From positions 29,297,475 through 29,361,474 of the forward strand of contig NC_023751.2 of assembly GCF_000499845.2 (NCBI RefSeq): 64,000 nt of DNA. The letters run 5' to 3'. The position numbers and the translations under genes were made by a program. The stretch is from Phaseolus vulgaris. Taxonomy: Eukaryota; Streptophyta; Magnoliopsida; Fabales; Fabaceae. The notes beneath the pieces were generated by a model. The model saw nothing but the letters and a program-made list of their open reading frames with translations. It did no database searches and had not been told where the DNA came from. Shown here one piece after another: positions 45,661-54,410 of the stretch. How positions within the stretch are numbered: the stretch's first letter is position 1; each line of letters opens with the position of its first letter.

Positions 45661-46910
45661 AATTCTTGGATTTGACAACATAAGAGACCTTTACCAAGGA
45701 GACCAAGATTTTGCATTTATCTTTGCTAAGTGTGAACGTAGAGCACAAGACGGATTCCATGTATCCGAGGGGTACCTCTTTAAAGAAGGCAAACTTTGTA
45801 TACCTCAAGGCACACATAGAAAGCTTCTTGTAAAGGAATCTCATGAAGGAGGTCTCATGGGTCATTTTGGAGTTGACAAAACTCTTGATCTTTTGAAAGG
45901 AAAATTTTGTTGGCCACACATGAGACGAGATGTCCAAAGACATTGTTTTAGATGTATTTCATGTTTAAAAGCTAAATCTAAAACAATGCCTCATGGACAC
46001 TATATCCCTTTACCGATTGCAAGTGCTCCATGGGAAGACATTAGCATGGATTTCATCTTAGGACTCCCTAGAACTGCAAGAGGTTTTGACTCCATCTTTG
46101 TAGTTGTGGATCGTTTTTTAGCAAAATGACACATTTTATTCCATGCCACAAAGTGGATGATGCTCAAAATGTTTCCAAACTCTTCTTTAGAGAAGTGGTG
46201 AGACTTCATGGATTACCTAGAAGCATAGTGTCGGATAGAGATCCAAAGTTTATAAGCTCTTTTTGGAAAACTCTTTGGGAAAAACTTGGCACTCGACTAC
46301 AATTTTCCATATCATGTCATCCTCAAATGGATGGACAAACTGAAGTAGTCAATAGATCTCTTTCTACTATGCTTAGGGCGGTCATGAAGGGTAGCCATAA
46401 ATCTTGGGATGAGTATCTTCCTCATATTGAATTTACCTACAATAGAGTAGTTCACAAAACTACTAATATTTCCCCATTTGAGGTTGCATATGGTTTTAAC
46501 CCTCTTACTCCTTTAGACTTGTTACCCCTTCCTAATCCACAAGCTTTTGTGTATAAGGAAGGTGTTATCAAGGCTGAATTTGTTAAGAAAATGCATGAGA
46601 AGGTTAAACTCCAAATACAACAACAAACTGAGAAATATGTCAAGTACAACAATAAGGGGAAGAGAGAAATTATTTTTTAGGAAGGAGGCCTAGTTTGGCT
46701 TCATCTTAGGAAAGATAAGTTTCCAACTAAGAGAAAGTCTAAACTCAGTCCCCGTAGTGATGGACGATTCCAAGTCCTCAAAAGAGTCAATAACAATGCT
46801 TATAATCTTGACTTACCTGCAGAATATGGAGTACATGATACTTTTAATGTCATTGATTTGTCTCCTTTTGTAGGTACCAATGAAGAAAATGACGCTTTGG
46901 ATTTGAGGAT
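45661..46910 (+). pseudogene. integrase of element C
   Basis: Zinc region HFGVDKTLDLLKGKFCWPHM and C..CLKAKSK. Catalytic residues are intact: DISMDFILGLP (Asp), VSDRDPKFISSFW (Asp), MDGQTEVVNRS (Glu). Frameshift near 46125 and stop at 46678-46680. The C-terminal part ([20 protein letters not shown]) is a GPY/F-like module, and the frame runs to the 3' LTR. Confidence 0.88.
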
Positions 46911-46933
46911 AAATCTTTTTCAAGGGGAAGGGA

Positions 46934-47190
46934 TGATGAAAGAGGGTCAAGCATCACTACAACTAAAAGCCAACCACCATGTCATATTGGGTTAATCACT
47001 AGGGTCATGGCTAGAAAGCTTGAAGAGGATTGGAACACTGTTACTGATGGCAGAGAGACCTATCTCTACATGCTCAAAGATGCCAAGTTTCTAACGTAGA
47101 ATAGCTTTTACATTCTTGTTAAAAGTAACATAGATTATTTCTTTTGTAATTTTGTTGAACATGCAAAATGGTACCTAAAATGCTAACCTA
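46934..47190 (+). repeat. truncated 3' LTR of element C
   Basis: Matches the first ~257 bp of the 5' LTR up to TGCTAACCTA, then switches abruptly to HSP101 intron 3 sequence. Confidence 0.85.
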
Positions 47191-48546
47191 CAATTACAAC
47201 AGTTGGAAAACAAAAATTATCCAAATTACAAGGACATCAGATTAGCATAGTAAATAGTCAACACTAACTCCTACTAAACGAGCTTTGCTGGCTTTATCTT
47301 TCTCTTTCTCTAGAGCATGAAGTTCCACTTCTAAATGCATTCTCTTCCTTTAGAGGTTGTCAATTTCCTCTGTTTGGCTATCAAATTGAACTCTCACATT
47401 CGCGCAAGCCTCATCAACTAAATCAATTGTCTTGTGTGGAAGATGACGACATACACAACCCAAAATAATAATTATCAAATTATACACAATTATTGTATGT
47501 TATATTGTACTTAATTATATACAATTAATTTAATAATGATAGGATCCTATATAATTAGGTTGTAATTTAGAGAGAGAAAGTCTTCATACACTTGTACATA
47601 TTTATTGTACATGAAGTTATGAAAAACACTGGCCAGAATAATCCGTCCTTCTTTCCGCACCTGAACATGATAATAGAATTACAAAAGTTAGAAAACAAAA
47701 AAATAATCCAAATTACAAGGATATCAAATTAGCATAGTAAATAGTTAACACTTACTTCTACTAAACAAGCTTTGTTGTCTCTTTCTCCAGAGCATGAAGT
47801 TCCACTTCTAACTACATTCTCTTCCCTTTAGATGTTGTTAATTTCCTCTGGTTGGCTATCAAATTGAACTCTCAAATTCGCGCAAGCCTCATCAACTAAA
47901 TCAATTACACAACCCAAAATAATAATTATCAAATTATACGCAATTATTGTATGTTATATTGTACTTAATTATATGCAATTAATTTAATAATAATAGAATC
48001 ACATGATTAGTGGATCCTATATAATTTTAAGCTGTAATTTAGAGAGAGAAAGTCTTCATACACTTGTACATATGAAAAACACCTGCCGGGATAATCAGTC
48101 CTTCTTTCCGCACCTAACATGAAAATAGAATTACAAAAGTTGGAAAACACTTACTTCTGCTAAATGAGTTTTGCGGTCTCTTTCCCCAAAGCATGAAGTT
48201 CCACTTCTAACTCAAGTTTTGCGGTCTCTTTCCCCAAAGCATGAAGTTCCACTTCTAACTCATTCTCTTCCCTTTAGAGGTTGTCAATTTCCTCTGGTTG
48301 GCTATCAAATTGAACTCTCACATTCGCACAAGCCTCATCAACTAAATCAATTGCCTTGTCTGGAAGATGACGACATACACAACCCAAAATTATATGTTAT
48401 TAATTTAATAATGATAGAATCTCATGATTAGTGAATCCTATATAATTAGCTTGTAATTTAGAGAGAGAAAGTCTACCTATATTTATGTATATATTTAATG
48501 TACATGGAGTTATGAAAAAACATCACTGCAACGGAAAGCCAACCAA
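47191..48546 (+). repeat. HSP101/copia-LTR chimeric array, right part
   Basis: HSP101 pieces (intron 3 + exon 3) at about 47191-47463, 47656-47918 and 48111-48384 alternate with copia LTR pieces at about 47464-47655, 47919-48110 and 48385-48520. The unit is near 450-470 bp. All keep the sense codon GAG region (plus CCTCTG) where the real gene has TAG. The third unit has an internal 48-bp tandem duplication at about 48168-48263. A 25-bp scrap like the element C LTR start lies at 48522-48546. Confidence 0.85.
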
Positions 48547-49445
48547 AAATTTGTAAGTTTTAATTCTTGAAAATTTGTAGCAGCTTTACAAAGCAAACGA
48601 GGACTAAAACGAAGATAACTAGAAAAGTAATCATATAGTTTAACCAAAAATAATCTACTAAATTTCCAATTACATAATACACTAAAACAGAACAACATAT
48701 ACCAGTAGCGACTAGACAATTGAGCCGCGACAACCAAAGCATGATCAAGAATCCTTACACTATGATACTATGATGACCTTCGTATTTTTCTTTCAAACCA
48801 CGAAGTTACAGTATCAACTACACTCGGTTCCGCCACATACACCTGCTGAAACCTTTTCCCAAAGGTTGCATCCTTTTCCACATACTTCCTATACTAGTTG
48901 AGTGTGGTGGCGCCAATGCACCTCAACTGACCCTGCGCAAGCATAGGCTTAAACAAATTAGCAGCATCCATGCAACCCTCAACTTTCCCAACACCAAAAA
49001 CCAAATGAATCTCATCAATGAACAAAATAACCTTCCCCTCAGCCTCTTCCACCTCCGTCAAAATTGCCTTCAACCGCTTTTCAAACTCCCCTATGTACTT
49101 CGCGCCCGCAACCAATGCACCCATGTCCAATGCTATGAGCCTAACATCAGCAAGATTACTAGGAACATCCCCTTTAACAATCCTCTGAGCCAACCCTTCC
49201 ACCACAACAGTTTTTACACACCCGGTTCACCAATCAAAACCGGGTTATTTTTTGTCCTTCTAAATAAAATGTCACAACCCTTCGTATTTCTTCCTCCCTT
49301 CCAATAACCGGGTCGAGCTTCTCAGCTTGTTCCACAAGGTCTAGGTATGCAAAGCCTGGAAACAGAGATACAAACTAGGTGAGTTATAGGAACTATTTGA
49401 ACTTGTTAAATGCTTGATCATGATCCTTGCTTCTTTGGGTAAAGA
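48547..49445 (-). pseudogene. HSP101 exon 2-type pseudogene piece (NBD1)
   Basis: Colinear with the real gene from intron 2 (TTGTAAGTTTTAATTC) through the NBD1 exon into intron 1 (GTTAAATGCTTGATCATGAT). The open part 48894-49205 reads [40 protein letters not shown] and [15 protein letters not shown]. Lesions: TAG after GATTLN, a short insertion (CACTATGATACTATGATG region, ~48765), and small deletions near 49215 and 49268 that destroy Walker A. It cannot supply a working chaperone. Confidence 0.88.
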
Positions 49446-50120
49446 AATGTTTTGACGTGCACTATTTTTAGTTTTATTTACTCAACATTTTTGTTTTTAT
49501 TTTCTTATTTAGTATTATTTTTCTATCATAATCTGTTGTTATGGTTTCATTTTGTATTATCGAAAATAAACTCTTTTAGAATTTGGTTTTTAGGGATGGT
49601 GTTTTTAATTTTTTTTTTTTTGTTTATTTGTCTAGAGGGAATGAAAAAGAAAAAAAGAAATATAAAATAAAATAAAAATAAATTTAAGAATTAATCAAAT
49701 AAAATAAAATAATTTTTAAAACTTTTTTAAGTAAAATATGTTTTGAAAATTTTAATTAAAAATAGGGAGAATAAATTTTAAATATTTATAAAATTTTAGA
49801 AAATTTAAATAGTTATAAAATTGAAATAGAAGAAAATTTGAAAATTAAAAATTAAATATGTAAAAATTTATGAAGAAATATAAATATAAAGAGAATGAAA
49901 TAAAATATTTTATAGGTATTTTGATGTAAGTAAATATTATGGGTAAAATAAATGTAAAATTGTAACATTATTTTGCTTTTCTTTTGTAATTTTATAGTAA
50001 ATTTAAATTGTGGAGAATAAATTATAATACATTTGTAAATATATTTTTATAATAAAATTCAGATAAAAAAATTATAATAAATTATAATGTTGGTACCAAA
50101 TTAAATGTCTTATTTATGAG
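49446..50120. other. A/T-rich DNA, nothing recognised
   Basis: Low-complexity A/T; no motif. Confidence 0.5.
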
Positions 50121-50124
50121 GTGA

Positions 50125-50235
50125 GAATTTTAGGAAAAAACTGGAGGAGAACAAAGACGTATTATCATAAATATAATTAGAAGCACCTGAGTCAACTATC
50201 CATTGACTTTGACTTTTCACAAATTGTGAGATGTA
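50125..50235 (-). pseudogene. copia protease remnant
   Basis: Minus frame VKSQSQWIVDSGASNYIYDN contains the copia protease signature W-I-x-DSGAS. Confidence 0.75.
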
Positions 50236-51514
50236 AGTGGTTGACAAGTTGGGGTTTGTAGATGATTATGGCAAGTTTTATATTTCAACCTCAAATATTC
50301 TTGGTATTCTTCGTTGGAGAATTTGAACTCAACTACTTTACCTTTAGTTATATTGATGACTCATTCTCTTACAATACGTGCATTGAGAACATCCCTTATC
50401 ACACCATGTTGTTTTTAGGTATTGTATGCAGTGAGACCAAATAGGTGTTGGAGGAGGACGAACTTGGCTAAGGAAGATGCCAAAGGTGTCGCAAGATGAA
50501 CGCACCAATAACGGCACAAGGGTTTCACTAAGATAAGGTTGAAGTGTTGAAGCACCAATGTCAGGTGAGGAGAACGTCGATGTTGTCAAAAAAGGTGATT
50601 AGATAACACGACAACGGTGATTAGACGAACAAAAGACATGTTGACGATGATTGGATGAATTGAAGACGCATTGGCGATGATTGGACGAATGGAAGATGTA
50701 CCCGTGGTGAGTTAAAAACGAAAATTTGAATTTTTTAGTTTCTAAAATCCATGGAAGCAAAATGGATATCTAATTTAAAAAATTGATAAAATAAAGATCA
50801 AAATAAAAACCAAATTTTTAAATAAATGATTTTTTAATGGATTGTGTCCTCCTCTTGCACGTGTAGATATCATGATATAAGATTTATCAATGCTCTTAAA
50901 CATTACTGCTTTGAAGAGTTGGAACTCGAAGACTTTTCATAGACCGAACTTTGTGACCGGTTAAAAGTTTATTTATATCAAAAATTGAATTCATGCCATA
51001 AAGAATCAAAATTGTATAAAATGTATCCAGCTTCCTCTTAATCTCATCTAATTACTCAACCTCCAAAAACATCTTCAATTGTTTTATGGCTATTTTAGCT
51101 CCAATCATAAAAGATATCATGTCGTGATTTGTTTATTTGATAGAGATCAGTCTTTTGGTAGAGTTATAAATGTGTTGACTATCATTTGAAAAAAAATATA
51201 TTGAGTTTTTTTCCAAAATGAGTTGCACATCACGAAAGATCTGAGTGTACCCACTATTTTTAGTTCCACAAATTACCACAATAAAGCACAAAATTGACAA
51301 TATGTGTTTCTTCCACTGTTTAGCTTAATTTCACGGTACTTTTCTTCCATCTTCTTTAGGTGGTCATGAAAATCTTGGCCAAGGAACCATAGTTCAAATG
51401 AGAGATAACTTTTTTCCATTAGGTTTTTTTAAGTGGTGTTAAGAGTTTTAGAAAGAAGGTGGCAAGTGCAGAAGACATATTGAACTGAGGTGAACAACAA
51501 AACAATTAATGAGA
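50236..51514 (-). pseudogene. probable copia gag remnant, interrupted by element D
   Basis: It lies upstream (minus sense) of the protease remnant, where gag belongs. QCTYCKRMSHQYN (near 50350-50385) may be what is left of a zinc knuckle. The rest is too decayed to align by eye. Element D is inserted at 51515-51519. Confidence 0.4.
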
Positions 51515-51519
51515 GAAAT

Positions 51520-52068
51520 TGTACTGATAGGGTAAAACCGAGAGGTTCATGCCGAGAACTACATAGTATAACAATTAGGATGATTAAGTTAAAACCGAGA
51601 GGTTTTGACCGAAAGCAATAAAGACAAGAATAAAACAAAAATATAAAAGTTGTAAAAGCCCAATTAGATAAAAACTTGCAAGAGGGGTGCACAAATAATA
51701 AAAAAGGTGCAGAAAGAAAGCCCAAGAGTAAAGGGAAAGCCCATTAAAGAAACTCTATAAATAGGAGTTCAGAGATAGAAAGAGGTAAGAGTGATTTTAT
51801 CTGATAAATATTAAACATTTTCTGACTTTGGCATCGGAGCGACTTGCAGGTACCCCCCACCTGTCGTGAGGAGAAGCCGAGAGCACCAGCCTAGAGGAGA
51901 AGCCAAGAGCACCAGCTTAGAAGAGAAGCCGAGAGCGCCAGCCGAGAGTATCAGCCGAAGAGCATTAACCGAGAGTACCAGCCAAGAGAAGAAGTCAAGA
52001 GTTCCCACCAAGGAAAGAAATTAAGTCTTGTTAACCTTTTTCGAGTATTCTTGGTCCTTGTAAGAACA
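51520..52068 (+). repeat. 5' LTR of element D
   Basis: 549 bp; TATA box CTATAAATAG near 51753-51762. The downstream part has degenerate repeats of GAGAAGCCGAGAGCACCAGC. Confidence 0.92.
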
Positions 52069-52071
52069 TTT

Positions 52072-52088
52072 TGGCGCCCACCGTGGGG
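52072..52088 (+). other. primer-binding site of element D
   Basis: TGGCGCCCACCGTGGGG, three bases after the LTR end; a non-Met tRNA type common in Tat elements. Confidence 0.75.
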
Positions 52089-52118
52089 CCGAGGGTTAAT
52101 TGAGAAGGGTTAGACAAG

Positions 52119-54410
52119 ATGAGTCAAGGAGGAGAACAAGGTGGAGACCGGGAAGATAGTGCTAACATGCCAATGGCAATGTTGGTCCAATTACAAAAAG
52201 AATTCGAGACATTAAAGAAGAATAATGAAGAAGAATTGAGTATGTTGAGAGCCGAAAATGCACGCATGAGGAGAAAGTTACAAGAGGAAACGGTTTTGAA
52301 TTCATCTTTCGAAACTGTTCAGCCTAGGATACAAGTGAATGAGAGGTTGTATCACAACGAAAGTTCCCAAACCAGAAGAAGATGGCTTGAAAACTCTGGG
52401 GTTTGTGCAGGGACATCTTCTAGAAAACATCCGTTTTATGATGTTATAATCGATACTCCGTTGCCAGACAATTGGAAGAACTTGACCATTGACAAATACG
52501 ACGGGAGTACGGATCCTGATGAGCATATTGCAATATATACTACTCAAATCAGCTTGTATACATGGAATGATGTTGTTATGTGCAGAGTATTTTCTACAAC
52601 TCTGAAAGGGGCAGCATTGAGTTGGTTTACGCGCCTCCCACCTTTGAGTATAGATTGCTTTGATACGTTGATAGAAAAGTTCGGCGCTCAATTTGCAACT
52701 AGTCGTCCTCATCATTTAACGTCAATCGCCTTAGTAAACATAAGACAAGAAAAAGGAGAATCCTTAAGAGTGTTCATGGAACGTTTTGGAAAGGTTGCTT
52801 TGGGAATCCGAAATCTTAGCCCAGAAGTCACTATGCATCATATGATCACGGCATTAAAACCGGGACCGTTTGGCGATAGTCTCTGCAAGAAACCTGCAAT
52901 CAATTTGGATGAACTAAGGCAGCGAGCGTCAAAATTTATGCAAATGGAAGAATTAAGGGAGTTTCGAAACCAAGTAAGGGTTGATGGCGGTGAAAAGAAG
53001 ATGATAGAAAGAGAACATCCACCTGCTGCAAGAAGAGCCCGAGAAGAATTCAGAAGCCGAAAATTCCAACAATACACACCTTTGAATGCAAACAGAGCTA
53101 GAGTTTTACAAGAAGCCATGGCAACAGAAATAATACCACCACTACGAAAAGCACGAACACCGGAAAGGGCAGATCATACCAAGCATTACGAGTATCATAA
53201 AAATCATGGCCATCATACAGAAGAATGCATCGGGTTGAAGGATAGGATAGAAGAATTAATTCAAGCTGGACAGTTGAAACGCTTCGTCCAAGGAGGAAAT
53301 GTGAGAATAAGGTTAAGTCCTGAGAGAGGATCAAGAGGGGGAGAAATGGGCCAGAGAAGAGTTGAAAGATTTGAAAGAAGAGATGAAAAAAGAGTTGAAA
53401 AAAGAAGTGATAGAAGAGATGGAAGGCTAGAAAGAAGAAGTGATAGGGATCATCAAAACACTCAGTTAGTAAGGCGGAGTAGGGAACGAAGTCTGGGTAG
53501 GCCGGTCAGAGGATTTATAAACACAATTTCAGGAGGTTTTTCAGGAAAGGAATCCTCATCAGCAAGAAAACAACATTGGAGAAGCATCAGAACAATTAAT
53601 CATATTTTCAAAAGAAGAACCTTGCCACCAATGCTTTTCACAGATGAAGATTTTCAAGAGATTGATCCTGATCACGATGACCCTATGGTGATAACGGTAG
53701 AAATAGCCAAATATGCTGTTATGAAAACCTTAGTTGATCAGGGGAGTTCAGTTGATATTTTGTTTTGGGACACTTTCAAAAGATTACATTTAAGAGAAGA
53801 AGATATAGTACCCTTCCGAGAGCAGATCATTGGCTTTTCGGGAGAAAGAGTTAACACTAAGGGGTACATTGATTTGATGACCACGTTTGGAAGAGGCAAT
53901 AAAACTAAAAAAATCAAAATCATATATTTGGTGGTGGATGCTACTACATCATATAATGTGTTATTAGGACGATCCTCTTTGAATAAACTGGGAGCAATAG
54001 TTTCAACACCGCTTTTGGCTATGAAGTTCCCAACAGAAAAAGGTGAAATAGCAACGGTTTATGTCAATCAAAAAGATGCTCGGGAATGTTATGCAGCAGG
54101 CTTAAAGATGAATTTAAAAGCAAACCATGATACTGAAAGAATGGTGGCAATGGCCGATTTGGACCCAAGAATAAATGACGAAAGGATAGAACCAAAAGAA
54201 GAGACCACAGCTGTGGTATTGGGTCAAGACGAGAAGCAATGCACTTATGTAAGTGGAAGTTTGCCCAAAGAGTTGTTAAGTAAATTCATCAGAGTGTTAC
54301 GTAACAACAAGGATTTGTTTGCTTGGAAACCATCTGATATACCTGGGATTGTCATAAATTGTCTGTATGTAAAGAAGCAAGACCGGTCTCTCAAAAAAGA
54401 AGAAAGTTAG
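52119..54410 (+). CDS. gag: gag-protease polyprotein of element D
   Basis: 763 codons from MSQGGEQGGDREDSANMPMA. An N-terminal coiled coil (~25-60) is followed by the gag core (AALSWFTRLPPLSIDCFDTL, ~165-185, and EKGESLRVFMERFGK). HKNHGHHTEECIGLKDRI (~355) is a zinc-binding-like His/Cys stretch, and ~400-460 is a very basic Arg/Glu repeat. The protease active site is LVDQGSSVDILF (~540). It ends with a divergent tail (CLYVKKQDRSLKKEES) that is the out-of-frame reading of the pol start, so the stop comes from a frameshift. Would form particles and cleave the polyprotein. Confidence 0.9.
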   Translation: MSQGGEQGGDREDSANMPMAMLVQLQKEFETLKKNNEEELSMLRAENARMRRKLQEETVLNSSFETVQPRIQVNERLYHNESSQTRRRWLENSGVCAGTSSRKHPFYDVIIDTPLPDNWKNLTIDKYDGSTDPDEHIAIYTTQISLYTWNDVVMCRVFSTTLKGAALSWFTRLPPLSIDCFDTLIEKFGAQFATSRPHHLTSIALVNIRQEKGESLRVFMERFGKVALGIRNLSPEVTMHHMITALKPGPFGDSLCKKPAINLDELRQRASKFMQMEELREFRNQVRVDGGEKKMIEREHPPAARRAREEFRSRKFQQYTPLNANRARVLQEAMATEIIPPLRKARTPERADHTKHYEYHKNHGHHTEECIGLKDRIEELIQAGQLKRFVQGGNVRIRLSPERGSRGGEMGQRRVERFERRDEKRVEKRSDRRDGRLERRSDRDHQNTQLVRRSRERSLGRPVRGFINTISGGFSGKESSSARKQHWRSIRTINHIFKRRTLPPMLFTDEDFQEIDPDHDDPMVITVEIAKYAVMKTLVDQGSSVDILFWDTFKRLHLREEDIVPFREQIIGFSGERVNTKGYIDLMTTFGRGNKTKKIKIIYLVVDATTSYNVLLGRSSLNKLGAIVSTPLLAMKFPTEKGEIATVYVNQKDARECYAAGLKMNLKANHDTERMVAMADLDPRINDERIEPKEETTAVVLGQDEKQCTYVSGSLPKELLSKFIRVLRNNKDLFAWKPSDIPGIVINCLYVKKQDRSLKKEES

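Larger units (their letters stand above)
39850..47190 (+). mobile_element. gypsy element C (chromovirus-like), decayed
   Basis: 5' LTR 39850-40607; 3' LTR starts TGATGAAAGAGGGTC at 46934 and is cut off at 47190. The primer-binding site after the 5' LTR reads TGGTATCTAGAG, the initiator-Met type with one extra T. Order is gag, protease, RT, RNase H, integrase, as in Ty3/gypsy. Stops and shifts are scattered through it. Its LTR and proteins are related to element B. It inserted into the HSP101 chimeric array: HSP101 intron sequence stands on both sides. Confidence 0.9.

Noticed and set aside
48894..49205. A second working HSP101 exon
   Set aside because: Although open for 103 codons, the surrounding exon has stops and deletions, including loss of Walker A, so it is a pseudogene.
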